A stretch of 64,000 nt of DNA from Aedes albopictus (lineage: Eukaryota > Arthropoda > Insecta > Diptera > Culicidae): positions 333,604,421 through 333,668,420 of the forward strand of contig NC_085138.1 of NCBI RefSeq assembly GCF_035046485.1. The letters run 5' to 3'. A program made the position numbers and the translations under genes. Position 1 is the first letter of the stretch; each line of letters begins with the position of its first letter. The notes under the pieces are model-generated. The model saw nothing but the letters and a program-made list of their open reading frames with translations. It was not told where the DNA came from and searched no databases. Positions 1 through 10,899 of the stretch are shown one piece after another.

Positions 1-81
1 ATCAACATAATTATTCTGCGCACCACCGTACCACCACCATAGCAGACGGAATCACAAATCCCACGCCCTGATTGGCGGACG

Positions 82-770
82 GTGAAAAAGCGCCAAAAAC
101 TATCTGTAATCAACAACGTATGGTATCGACGGCCGCCTCGGTATAATCTGGAGCGACTGAAGCAACCGGATGTCACCACTGCGTACGCGCAGAAATTCGA
201 GGAAGCGTTACCGGACGAGGACGAGCTCAATGAAGCTCCTATCGTGGACTGCTGGAATACGAAAAAGGCAGCCATCAACAACACAGCGGAGACCAACATT
301 GGGTATGTGGAACGGAGCCGATGGAATGATTGGTTCGACGATGAGTGTAGATAGATTTTGGAAGTAAAGAACGCAGCGAGGGCGGTGATGCTACAACACG
401 GGATCCGCCAGAACGTGGAGCGATATAAAAGAACGCGGAGACAGCAGACTCGTCTCTTCCGGGAGAAAAAGCGCCGCTTGGAAGAAGCGAATGTGAACAA
501 ATGGAATTGCTGTGCCGGTCACAAGAAACACGAAACTTCTACCAGAAGCTCAACGCATCCCGCAAAGGCTTCGTGCCGCGAGCCGAAATGTGTAGAGATA
601 AGGACGGGATCATCTTGACTGGCCGAACAGCTACCGCAGAAGTGAAGGTAAGGGATCATTTGCGCCATCTACAAGAAAGATGACAAGTTGAAGTGCGAGA
701 GCTTCCGAGCGATTACAATTATGAATGCCGCCTACCAAGTGTTATCCCAGATCATCTTCCGTCGTCCAAA
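82..770 (+). pseudogene. RTE-clade retrotransposon fragment (endonuclease-RT linker to early RT)
   Basis: The translation contains the linker typical of RTE-type ORF2, with a WFDDEC motif followed by KNAAR, then MCRDKDG, and finally CAIYKKDDKLKCESFRAI with NAAYQVLSQ, which is the start of the reverse transcriptase domain. The frame is broken: an in-frame TAG lies at 352-354, the frame moves near 520, and it moves again before 664. The endonuclease and the catalytic RT core are absent. A diverged second copy of the same stretch lies at 4852-5240, and a 3' part of a related RTE lies at 41163-42456. The family match rests on remembered motifs; it is certainly non-functional. Confidence 0.8.
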
Positions 771-1060
771 TTGAAGATTTCTTCGTTAATATCTCAAGGG
801 ATTCTTATGAAAATTTCTCCAGATATTCTTAAGGAAATTCCACCAGAGATTTTTCGGGAATTACTTCAGAAATTCATTTGAGAATCGCTGTATAGCTTTC
901 TTAAATAGTTTTCCAAATAATTTCTTTGATAATTTCTTCAGAAATGTTTCCGACAATTTATTGAAAGATTTATAGTAGAATTTCTCTTGGAATTTTTTCC
1001 AGAAATTGTTTTGTAAACTCTACAAAAGATTATTTCGGGAATTATTTTGAAGGTTATTTC
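771..1060. repeat. Degenerate GGAATTTC-type repeat
   Basis: AT-rich sequence with recurring words such as agaaattc and ggaatt about 12 or 24 bases apart. It is the same degenerate repeat as at 38-44 kb and 50-52 kb and directly abuts the RTE fragment. Confidence 0.5.
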
Positions 1061-1139
1061 AAAAATAAATGCACTCGTGTTCAGGGGCGTTTAGAGGCGA
1101 TTCAGAAAGATTTTGGAGGGATTTCATAAAATATTTAAG

Positions 1140-1630
1140 AGCATTAGAATGCCCCTAAAACACACTCAACTCCCCAATAAACTTTCTGAGACCACCTGAA
1201 ACATCACTGAAAACACTCCGAATCCCCTTGGGACCATTAAAATGTCTCTAAGGTCTTCCGAGACCCTTGAAGCACCCAATGTACTTATAATGTTTCCCTG
1301 AAATGCCTCTAAACTCAAACGCGAGTGCTTTAAATGTACCTGAAAACCATCTGAAACCCTTCGAAACTCCGGTAACACCCCAAAGACCTCATGAAACGCC
1401 TTTGAAAACTCCTTGAAATTCCCTTAAATGCTCTTGAAACCCTGAAACGTCATCTGATAGCCTCAAAAACGCCTCTGAAATCTCATTGAGACCCCATAGA
1501 ACTTCCACGTGACAGCTTCTGGGTCTCTTGAGACCTCCTGGACACCTCCTTAAATCCTCTGAAACTTCCAGAAATGACCCTGAAATGCCTCTGAAGCTTC
1601 TTGTGCCTCCTGAGTTTTCCTGAAACGACC
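1140..1630. repeat. Degenerate CCTGAAACC-type repeat array
   Basis: Many variants of cctgaaac and cttgaaa follow one another every 10 to 25 bases, with no coding potential. The same wording resumes at about 2170-2720 and, in the opposite sense, at 23320-24070. Confidence 0.6.
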
Positions 1631-1639
1631 CTTAAACCA

Positions 1640-2165
1640 CATATCAATCGTATACGATATATGCTGGTGATAAGTTAGCTGAGAGTCCATTTCAGCGCCT
1701 AGATCTTTAATATGGTTCACTCGCTCTATAGTGAAGCCAAGCATGCTGTAGATAGAGGGCCCATATAGCCGAGGCGGTAAACGCACGGGTATTCAGCATG
1801 ACAATGCTGAGGGTGACGGGTTCGATTCCCGGTCGGTCCAGGATCTTTTCGTAAAGGAAATTACCTTGACTTCCTTGAGCATAGAGTATCTTCGTGCCTG
1901 ATCCACACGATATACACATGCAAAATAGTCATTGCCAGAGGAAGCTCTCAGTTAAAAACTGTGGAAGTGCTCATTCAACACTAAGCTGAGAAGCAGGCTT
2001 TGTCCCAATGAGGACGTTACGCCAAGAAGAGAGAGAGAGCTGTAGTCGAGGATAATCGGCGTTTTAAGTTGAGAAAACGTGATGACGGAGCATTTTGAAG
2101 GATTGACAATCATTCGGTTCAACGAGCACCAATTGGTGAAAAGTTCAATCTGCTGCTGAAGAGAC
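1640..2165 (-). pseudogene. Jockey-type retrotransposon RT fragment, split by a SINE
   Basis: On the minus strand the first half encodes WCSLNRMIVNPSKCSVITFS and ends PIILDYS. The second half encodes MLGFTIERVNHIKDLGAEMD followed by SQLTYHQHISYTID. Together they match the region just after the catalytic core of Jockey-type RTs. The halves join exactly when the Feilai-type SINE at 1752-2038 and one copy of its GCTGTAG target duplication are removed. The rest of the element is missing on both sides, where CCTGAAACC-type repeat begins. Confidence 0.75.
1752..2038 (+). mobile_element. Feilai-type tRNA-derived SINE
   Basis: The head, at about 1758-1840, is tRNA-like, with an A-box tagccgaggcggt and a B-box ggttcgattcc, the internal pol III promoter. 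The body has the wording gaggaagctctcagtt and ctaagctgagaagcaggct, and the 3' end is a purine-rich (ga)n tail. The flanks repeat GCTGTAG at 1745-1751 and 2039-2045, the target duplication. The body recurs at 3366-3624 (minus), 3690-3775 (minus) and 4650-4850 (plus). The Feilai name is from memory of Aedes SINEs. Confidence 0.85.
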
Positions 2166-2169
2166 CCCG

Positions 2170-2720
2170 GGAATGTCCCTGAAACCTCCTGAAGCTTCAT
2201 AAAACACCCTCATGATACTCCCTTGAAGACCTTATGATACTCCTTCCCTGAAGTGGTCTTGAAATATCTTTGAAAACCCCAAAAAACTCCTGAAAATCCC
2301 CGAAGTGCTCTAAAACACCCGTTTCAGTGTGTTTTTAAAAGTTTCAGGAGGGGGGAGGGGGGTTCAGAGGGTTTTTAGGTCAGTTTCATGGGGTATTAGA
2401 GGAGTTACAGAAGCGTTCAAAGTTTTTCAAGGCGTTTCAAGAGTTTTTCAAGCCATTCAGTGGGTTTCAGAGTTGTTATAGCAAGCTCAAGGGACTTCCA
2501 TGTTGATTTCATGTAGGTCTCAAAGAGTTTCTAGAAGCAGATCGATTCCATAAAGAGTTAAGGGGTTTTCAGAAGTTTTTCAAGACGTTTCAAGGCTTTT
2601 CAGTTCATTTCAAGGCGTTTCAAAAGGATTTCGGGCGGTTTTAGGGATCTTCTTTGGCTCACAGGTCAATCCCATTGAGATCTCAAGGACTTCATAAGTA
2701 TTTAAAGGAATTTCCTAGCG
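2170..2720. repeat. Degenerate TTTCAAG/CCTGAAAC repeat array
   Basis: Continuation of the array at 1140-1630. Past about 2330 the wording switches to the complementary sense (gtttcaaggcgtttcaag), so the block is roughly a large inverted repeat of low-complexity units. Confidence 0.55.
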
Positions 2721-2879
2721 TGCACTCTTAGAAAAAATCATGTAAATTTAAGTTCACTTGGATGCACATAAAAGGAGCGGCCCGTTTGACACAAATTTAC
2801 GCCTTCTATCACAAATAAAGTCGAGCTAGCAATCGCTAGAGCCGAAGCGAGAGATAAAACATATGTAAGTAAAATAATA

Positions 2880-2948
2880 AACTGGATTCGAACTCTGGTC
2901 CGATAGTTGGTACTGTACCTCTCGGCTGTATCACCGAGTTGCGAAACA
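2880..2948 (-). repeat. tRNA-like sequence (SINE head or tRNA pseudogene)
   Basis: On the minus strand it reads as a tRNA-like head with A-box-like tgatacagccgagaggt and B-box gagttcgaatcca. The stems do not close convincingly and no CCA-proximal acceptor pairing is seen, so I do not call a functional tRNA. Confidence 0.4.
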
Positions 2949-3365
2949 AATGATAAATGTTAAATTGTTTCTACCTATCTGGTCAGATAGATTTGTATTT
3001 GATTAATGTACTTGATAGACGATGAAAAATCGAGATTTTTTCACTATCCAACTGGTTTTATCTGAAACAAAAAAAAAAACACATTCAGCCAAACTGAACT
3101 ATAAACCATTTTCTAATGTTTTTGATCACCCAGAGTGAACTGAGTGCGAAGTACCAAGAAATAAAATGTGATTATATCAGTGATTCCAAATAATTTACAT
3201 GTATTCTTCATTTCTGATGGTTAATGAAGGCTTGTAAGTTAAATGTGTGCGGAAAGTTTCAAATAATCTCCGCTGTTATTTATTTGTGAGTAGTTGAACT
3301 TTAAGCTTAATTATCTCGGAAATATCTTATTGGCGCTTAGTTCGGTTTAGCAGAACCCCGGCCAT

Positions 3366-3624
3366 ATCTTCTTCTTTTTTATAGCTCTACGTCCCAACTG
3401 GGACTTGGCCTGCTTCTCTTCAGCTTAGTGTTCTTTGAGCACTTCCACAGTTTAATTGAAGGGCTTCCTTTGCCTGCCATTGCATGAATTTGTTTATTGG
3501 GAGGCAAGTACAATGATACACTATGCCCAGGGAGTCGAGAATTTTTTCCGACCGGAACGGGAATCGAACCCACCTTCTCCGGATTGGCGATCCAACGCCT
3601 TAAACACTAGGCTAACTGGAGACA
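3366..3624 (-). mobile_element. Feilai-type SINE
   Basis: Minus-strand copy of the SINE seen at 1752-2038. The tail (gaagaagat) is at the low-coordinate end, the body with ctaagctgaagagaagcagg follows, and the tRNA-like head with gggttcgattcccg is near 3550-3610. The A-box region reads gttagcctagtgtttaagg. It appears full length; I could not fix a TSD. Confidence 0.8.
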
Positions 3625-3689
3625 GCATTGGTTAATATATCTAACGAATGTTTTATATTGTTTCTTTTCTTCTTGTGATTACATTTTAT

Positions 3690-3775
3690 CTGAGCCTGTT
3701 CTTTAGCTTAGTGCCTTACAAGCACTTCCACAGTTATTAACTGAGAGCTTACGTTGTCGCATTCAACAAACGTTC
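3690..3775 (-). mobile_element. Feilai-type SINE 3' fragment
   Basis: Only the body near the 3' end is left, matching the ctaagctgagaagcagg and cacttccacagtt parts of the neighbouring copies. The head is absent. Confidence 0.65.
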
Positions 3776-4649
3776 CATGTACCGCTTCGTTGTCAAAATA
3801 TCCTCATCGATTGAAGTCCATTGACCATATTGTCAAATTTTCACCCACCGCCAACTGCAAGCAACACGCCACCACCCACCCCTAATGCGTCACGCTACCC
3901 CTCCCCTTTCAAGATAACAGCATTTGACTTTCCGTCAAAATTTCTCCCGTCGCGTCGTTGCTCTGCCATCAGATTTCATCACCCGCGAGGGTTGAAACTA
4001 AGTGCAGAAATCAATTCTGAATAGAAAAACATAAATAAATTGCTTTGCACTCATTTTGCACCCTCCATCCCTTGGTCCATCCACCCGCGCCCGTCGCCAG
4101 TACAGCAGCATCCCATTTACGGTGAAAGTCTTCTCTGCCTGGAGCAGCAGATTGCTTCGGGCTCGCGACGCGACGTGCGAACAAGGAGGGTGCGTTTTTG
4201 ACAGTCCATTAAGCACGTGCATTCATTCCCAGGCCAGTGCATTTAATTGAAAAGAATGAACGGGACCCATCATCGGGAAAGCTGGGACCATCGGCTGGGC
4301 TGTATCTGAGAAGTTGTCGACGGCGTTTCAGGGTCTCAGTAGAATAAATGCAGCCGTGTCAACGGCAAATGTTTGGCTAATTCACAAGATCGTAGAGGTT
4401 ACTCAACATATCAGAGCGTTATTGAGAAAAGGAAAGCTACATTCTTAGCCAATCGAATTACCACTGCAAAACGTGGTTCTGTTCAAAACCAACCAGGATC
4501 TTGTCGATTACGAGGTGTAACAGTAGCGGCGATAGTATATATCTTTGTATCATTTAATACAGCGACGACCTGGATGAAATCGGATAAGACACCGTTGTGC
4601 AGTCCGGCACAGAATCCTGCTTGAAAACCAAAGTTTGTACGGGGAACTA
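3776..4649. other. Non-repetitive island, no gene recognised
   Basis: GC-balanced sequence without terminal repeats or retrotransposon motifs. Short open frames exist on both strands but show no domain. It could be intronic or intergenic host DNA. Confidence 0.4.
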
Positions 4650-4850
4650 TAGGGGTCTTCGATTTACGGTCGGACCAGAAACTTTTCGTGAAGGAAATTT
4701 GCCTAACTTCCAAAAGCTTAGAGTTTCTTCGTGCCGTGCCATGTAAAATGGTCATTGACAGAGGAAGCTCTCAGTTGATAACTGGAAAGTACTCATAAAA
4801 CATTAGGCTGAGAAGCAAGCTTTATCCCAGTTGGGACGTTACGCCAAGAA
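4650..4850 (+). mobile_element. Feilai-type SINE, 5' truncated
   Basis: The body contains gaggaagctctcagtt and taggctgagaagcaagc and ends gggacgttacgccaagaa. The tRNA head is eroded to about ggtcgga. An RTE fragment follows immediately. Confidence 0.7.
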
Positions 4851-4851
4851 T

Positions 4852-5240
4852 CGGTGTAATCTGGAGTGACAGAATCAACCCGATGTTGCCATCGCATACG
4901 CGTAGAGGCAGCGTTGCCCGACTAGGGCGAGTTCAGCCAAGTCCCTCTCGAGCATTGCTGGAGTGCCATAAAAGCATCAATAACGCAGCTTAGACCAACT
5001 TTGAGTAAAATGAACGGAGTTGAAGAAACTATTGATTCAACGTTGAGTGTAGAGAGATATTAGAAGAGAAAAATGCAGCGAGGGCGCTCATACTGCAGCA
5101 CGGGCCTCGGCAGAACGTGGAACGATACAAAAGAACGCGGAAATAGCAGACCCGCTACATCCGGGAGAAAAACCGCCGCCTGGAAGAAGCAAAGTGAAAA
5201 CACATGGATTTGCATTGCCGTTCGCAAGAAATTTTTAGAT
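4852..5240 (+). pseudogene. RTE-clade fragment, second copy
   Basis: Nucleotide wording parallels 140-535: taatctggagtgacagaatc, agaacgtggaacgatacaa and gggagaaaaaccgccgcctg each match the first copy with scattered changes. Small deletions and stops break every frame. The copy ends in a GGAATTCC-type degenerate repeat, as does the first copy. Confidence 0.75.
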
Positions 5241-5450
5241 TCTTCTACAAATCATGCCTGGATTTCCTTCTAGAATCCTTCCGGGAATTCCTTCTGTGAG
5301 TTGTCTAGGAAGTTTCTCAGAATCTCTTCTGGAATTCCTTTAGGAATTGCTTTTGAAATTCATCAAATAATTTCAAACAAGATCTTTTTAGATATTTTTT
5401 TCAGTATATTTTCAAATGAATTGTTTCTGGAATTTTATGTATTTCACGCC
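5241..5450. repeat. Degenerate GGAATTCC-type repeat
   Basis: Words such as ctggaattcctt and gggaattccttc recur at about 12-base spacing. Same class as the 24-bp-period arrays at 38-44 kb. Confidence 0.5.
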
Positions 5451-6663
5451 AGGATTTGTGTCGGAGTTTTTCCAATAATGGCATCTTGGATTTCGGCAAC
5501 ATTATTTTCCTGGGGTTCCTGCACGAATTTGATGTGGGATTATACTATTATATTGTTTAAGTATTTTTTTCTGATTATGAAACATTAAATAATAAAATGA
5601 AAAAAAAAATATTGATAAACTCAAAACGAGCAACGATATGCATGTAATGGATATTGTGTAAAATGCACAGCAGGCAACAACGATCATTAATCATCCAATT
5701 TTTCGGCAAACACACAATACCCACCACAGGAAAACTTGTCCCCATTGTTATCCTCACAAACGTTGCTACAATTATAATGATAAATGATCGGCAATAGAAA
5801 CCCCCCCGCTTCCCGGCGCTGTGAGTTCAAAACCAATAATTTAATTGATTGTGATCGGTCACAGTTTGCTGGATAAAACTGCACTGCTAGCTGTTCTGCT
5901 CTTTTCAGCAAAATGGTATCATCACAATGGACGGCGATAAAAGCAGTGAACCGTTTCAGAGACAACAATCACGATGACTCGCAATAACAATTGACTGCTG
6001 GGTGTTGCTGCTACCACTACCGCTACTAGCAACTACAACCACACAAGGCACCCCCTATACTGACTGCCACGCTGGCTCAATAGCGGCACGTTTACTTTGC
6101 ACTTCCAACCAACATCGGACGGACGATCAACATCCAGAAGCAGAAGCATGTTACTACACTGTCTATTAGTTGTACAACGGTTACAGGCCACCAACGAACG
6201 AACGCCAGCTAGCTAGGTAGGTAGCACCAAATCCTCGAAAGGTGCCAAAAAGGCGACGAACTAGACGGTGGTGGCGGTCATGATGTAGCAAATTGTTGCA
6301 CCCTCGCATTTTGCTGCACCACCATCGACCGTGGAGCGATATGGAATGGATGCCAGTCAGTCAGTAGCCGGAAGATGTTTAATCCCAAATGGTGGCTTTC
6401 TTTTTGAGAAACCTGGAGATTCCGGACGACGGTAGTACCTACAGCAGGGGTCGTTGGTGGGAAATTGCGAAATGCAGTGCACGTTTCGCTAGCAATTCGA
6501 CGTAGATTCGCCTGGCATCATTGTGTCATTGCTGGGAAATGACATTAGTGTCATCGTTGATATTGTCATGAGCTCCTCGAGCTTTGCTGAAAGCAGTCAG
6601 TCAACTGAGTCGCTGGACACATCGCTATATGAATTTAACGATAACAGATGAAGAGTTATTTGA
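5451..6663. other. Non-repetitive island
   Basis: No TE ends or protein motifs were found. The part at 5960-6480 is richer in GC and has short trinucleotide runs (gctgctaccactaccgctac). It may be host intronic or regulatory sequence; I saw no supported exon. Confidence 0.35.
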
Positions 6664-6665
6664 TA

Positions 6666-7602
6666 AAGGGCGAACACGATGAAATTGCCACACAGAAAAT
6701 ATTGTATAACTTTTGATTGCGTTCGTCAAAATAGCTAATTTTTTGACCATGAATAGTATATTATGTGTAGCTAATACCATAAAATTTTCATAAAAATCGG
6801 TTGAGTATTAGCGCATATATTGTCGATATCATAAAATGAGATTTTAGAAAATTTGTGCACCCATTTAACAAAAATTACTTAGGCTATAACTTTTTTGTTA
6901 CCTCATTAAAACGTTTGAAAATTTCACTCGATATTCTTAACATAGTATCAATTAAGTGGTAAAAATTTGATCGAAATCGGTTCAGTACTTTTTCTAGTAA
7001 ATATCCAAAGCTCAAATCGCTTCAAGGTAAATTTTAGGTACTTTTTGACCATTTTTAGTTCCGCGTGCAATATTTTGACTGTAGAACTGATAACACTGTC
7101 CCGATTTTTATAAAACTTTGACAGTGTAAAATTGTTGTGTTAAGCTGTTTACAGTGAAAATTTCAGCCATTTTTGTTGAGTACTTTCAAAGTAAGAGCAG
7201 TTTGAATTTCACTATACCAAAAACCACATCTGCTTATTGTGACATAGTGCGACATATATGGCTATAACTTTTTAACGGTATGATCAAATTGAATGAAATT
7301 TTGACAAATTTCTTCTACATACGTACTTTACGTACATTAAAACTTTCATTGAAATCGGTTCAGTATTTTTGGCGCCATCGTTGATACGGCAAAAAAGTGA
7401 TATTTTCCAAAATGTTTGTTTGCTCAAGATTCTCAAGTGGCAATTTCCTTGTTTCAACGATATCTCCGCCAATACTCAACCGATTTTAATGAAAATTTTA
7501 TGGTATTAGCTACACATAATATTCATGGTTAAAAAATTTTGGTGAACGCAATCAAAAGTTATACAATATTTTCTGTGTGGCAATTTCATCGTGTTCGCCC
7601 TT
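6666..7602. mobile_element. TA-flanked palindromic MITE-like element (937 bp)
   Basis: The left end begins AAGGGCGAACACGATGAAAT and the right end is its reverse complement. The inverted repeats extend well over 100 bases inward, including gtataacttttgattgcgtt. TA lies on both sides (6664-6665 and 7603-7604). The interior repeats phrases such as aaaatcggttcagtacttt. No transposase is encoded. A TA duplication fits the Tc1/mariner superfamily. Confidence 0.8.
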
Positions 7603-7632
7603 TAACCTTCCTTAGTCCCTAAAAAAAAGTTA

Positions 7633-7841
7633 TTGCTGTGTGCATTCGAAATGCAAATATCAAATGCGGGAACACCAAATGCGGTAAGATTTTCTAACAA
7701 GTAACCCGATGTCAGCGGGAGCTTTTGAATCCTTGGTTGGCGTTGGTTTTGGCTATGGTTGCTAAGTTGCCTTTGGTACCACTGTGTTACCGCGTTTGAA
7801 GCGCATTTGGGCACCGTTTGCATCCTGAATGCACATAGCAA
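7633..7841. mobile_element. TA-flanked MITE (209 bp) in the left arm of the foldback
   Basis: Ends are TTGCTGTGTGCATTC and the inverse GAATGCACATAGCAA, flanked by TA at 7631-7632 and 7842-7843. The right arm of the foldback, near 14490, has the uninterrupted sequence gttacaaataag, an empty site matching the left arm once the MITE and one TA are removed. Confidence 0.85.
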
Positions 7842-8506
7842 TACAAATAAGACCCTGGGGTCATTTTTGACCCCAAACTTTGAACGGCTCTCAAAAATCA
7901 GTGGCTGGGCCGATTTTGATTTTCTTTGGCCCAAATGAAAGCCACACATGTCTAGTTTTCAAAACCCCCGGAGAGTTCCGGATTTGGTCACTGTGGCCAC
8001 CGGGAACCTGCTTCAACTGAAAAATGCCGCTTTAGAGACCCTAACTTTGGCAAGCTATAACTTTGCAACCGAACAAGTAATCAGGACCGTTCAAAAATCG
8101 TTGGAAAGGTATTCACGTGGACTTTGATTGGAGACATTAATATTGACTAATTCTTAAGAACCGGTTCCGGAAATCCGGAACATCCGGAAAGTAATGTTTT
8201 TCACGATAATGTGCTAGAAACCACATTCATATTATTTACAGGATAGAAGTTTTTGCATCAAACTTCTTTAGGCCATAATACAATCTGTCGAGAACTATTT
8301 CTGTATGTTCCTGGTTATGTCCCGTCCTTCTGGAACCGGTTCCAGGGATCCCACAAGATGGCCAACGAGTTGACTGTAACGAAATTGAACGGTTTTCCGC
8401 GCTAAACACATCTGCGTTGGTTAAGTCATGATGAAATCTCAATAATTTTACATGCTCCATATTGTTGTGATATGTAAAAATATTGTTGGACATTGTGGTC
8501 TTATGT

Positions 8507-9266
8507 GGCCACCGGAGTGACCACCGGAGAAACCCGTATTGAGGGACTTCCATGTTTTTGCAACAAAGATAGGCATTCGACGGCTCTAACTTCATGATTT
8601 TTCATGGCCATGTGGCTTCTAGCATTGAAAAGAAGAATTAACTATTCTGGTCTGTTTTGGCCACCGGAGTGACCACCGGAGAAACCCGTATTGAGGGAGT
8701 TTCATGTTTTTGCAACAAAGATAGGCATTCGACGGTTCTAACTTCATAATTTTTCATGGCCATGTGGGTTCTGGCATTGAAAAGAAAAATTGACCATTCT
8801 GGCCTGTTTTGGCCACCGGAGTGACCACCGGAGAAACCCGTATTGAAGGAGTTTCATGTTTTTGCAACAAAGGTAGGCATTCGACGGTTCTTACTTCATG
8901 ATTTTCCATGGCCATGTGGCTTCTGGCATTGAAAAGAAGAATTGACCACAATGGTCTGTTTTGGCCACCGGAGTGACCACCGGAGAAACTCGTATTGAGG
9001 GAGTTTCATGTTTTTGCAACAAAGATAGGCATTCGAAGGCTCTAACTTCATGATTTTTCATGGACATGTTGCTTCTGGTATTAAATAGAACAATTGAATA
9101 TTCTGGTTCGCTTTGGCCACCGGAGTGACCACCGGTGAAATTCGTATTGATGGAGTTTCATGTTTTTGCAACAAATATAGGCATTCGACGGCTCTAACTT
9201 CATGATTTTTCATGGCCATGTGGCTTCTGGCATTAAAAAGAAGAATTGGCCATTCTGGTCCGTTTT
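8507..9266. repeat. 152-bp tandem repeat, left arm
   Basis: The word ggccaccgga starts at 8507, 8659, 8811, 8963 and 9115, and a degraded start follows at 9267, so the period is exactly 152. Each unit contains ggtgaccaccgg-type dyads, tttttgcaacaaag and tggccatgtggcttctgg. Open frames across the units are a by-product of repetition. Confidence 0.9.
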
Positions 9267-9277
9267 GGCACTGGCTC

Positions 9278-9318
9278 GATCCACGGCGACGGCGACGACG
9301 ACGACGACGAAGTGATGA
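9278..9318. repeat. (CGA)n microsatellite
   Basis: A run of cgacgg and cgacgacga units right after the last 152-bp unit, at the start of the foldback loop. Confidence 0.7.
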
Positions 9319-9833
9319 TGAAGAATAAATTAACGACAGTTTGGTTTGAGGGAGATCACGCAAAGTAGTTGGAACGAAACTAGGATAATGATCGAGCATA
9401 TGATGATGAGGATCAACAACGGGGCGCAAGACATTTTTAGGGGTTACAATCGTGATGTTGTCAGAGGCGTAGCTGGATGTTCATCATACGTTATTTATTT
9501 ATCGGCGCAAATATTGTGTATACGACAGTTGTGCAAATTTTACTATACTGTTGTTGAAAGCTTTATTGAATTAAGGCTCTGATTCATTTGATGGACTTTG
9601 TGGTTTAATGTTTAATGTTCCTGATTACTCCTGGGCACTGGGTTTTATCCCTGGCCCTGGCCAGTCTGTTTCAACTTATTTTATAACTTTGTATATACAG
9701 TCGAGACTCTTATAAGATCACATGTCGGGGGGCGCAATAGGAATCCGCTTAATAGGAGACTAAGAGCTTATGAGTTTTCGGCCTTTTGGGGGTATGGCCT
9801 ATTATCTCGGGTGTGTTAAGAGTTAGCACAATG

Positions 9834-10754
9834 CAGGGGATACTCAAAATAACTGGGACAGGTGAAATTTTCACTTTTCAAAAAATGTTCAACTCGCAGT
9901 AACTTTTTGGAAAGGGCATCAAATATTCTCAAATTTTTACTGTAAGTTTATCAACTAGTTGTGTATCAGTGTTTCAAATTTGGAAAAGATCGGGCTTTTC
10001 TTCACGAAGATATAAAGATTCTTGAAAAGGGTATAATTATTCGATAGCCAACTTTGAGCTTTTATATCTCCGGATTCAATGTACTGGTTGCAATGAAATT
10101 TTGACCATTCATGACTTATATGATGAACTCTTAAAAACGTTTAACTTAACTTTAAATTTTTAACAAGAGAAAAAGTTATAACGATTTCATTCATTTCACG
10201 ATTTTTTAGTAAATTCACCAATTTCTAATATGCATCCCATTACTTTCTCAATTTATTAGCGGCTATGTTGTAACTTTCCTTCAAAACACATTTATATGTA
10301 AGTCATTTAGAGGGAAATTAATTGAACTATAATTTACATCTTGAATTTTAAAACGATGTTGAAGTTTTGGATAATTTGGTGTTTTATTAGAAAAATAATC
10401 TAATCGTTATAATTTTCTTCCGTGTTAAAAATTTTAAGTTAAGTCAAAGGTTTTTCATAGCTCATTATAGAAGTCACGAATGGTCAAAATTTCATTGCAT
10501 TCGGTTCATTGAATCCGGAGATATAAAAGCTCAAAGTTGGCTATCGGATAATTTTACCTTTTTCTAGAATCTTTATAACTCCGTGGAAAATGGTCCGATG
10601 TTCTCCAAAATTGGACTACTGATACACAACTAGTTGATGAACTTACAGTAAAAAATTGAGAATATTTGATGCACTTTTCGAAAAGTTACAGCGAGTTGAA
10701 CATTTTTTGAAAAGTGAAAATTTTACCTGTCTCAGTTATTTTGAGTAACCCCTG
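9834..10754. mobile_element. Foldback MITE-like element inside the loop (921 bp)
   Basis: The left end CAGGGGATACTCAAAATAAC is mirrored at the right end by gttattttgagtaacccctg. The inverted similarity continues through acttttcaaaaaatgttcaa and the catcaactagttgtgtatca segment. The flanks are tg and ta, so a TA duplication with one change is possible. No coding sequence. Confidence 0.75.
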
Positions 10755-10899
10755 TACTTTCTTCGGCAAAGTTTTAGGGCTTGATAAGATCTACTATTTA
10801 GAACTTTGGTTCATAGGATTAGTTGGCAACTTGGCCGCTAGAGGGACCATCAACAGTTTGATGCTAAATTACACTACAGAAACCATGTCAAGCAAACGT

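Noticed and set aside
8236..8595. 119-codon open frames at 8236-8595 and 13741-14100 with identical wording
   Set aside because: They are the same sequence in the two arms of the foldback and run into the 152-bp units. Duplication, not conservation of a protein.
8507..9266. CRISPR-like array
   Set aside because: Units of 152 bp are similar along their whole length, with no short repeat and unique spacer structure, and the context is eukaryotic.
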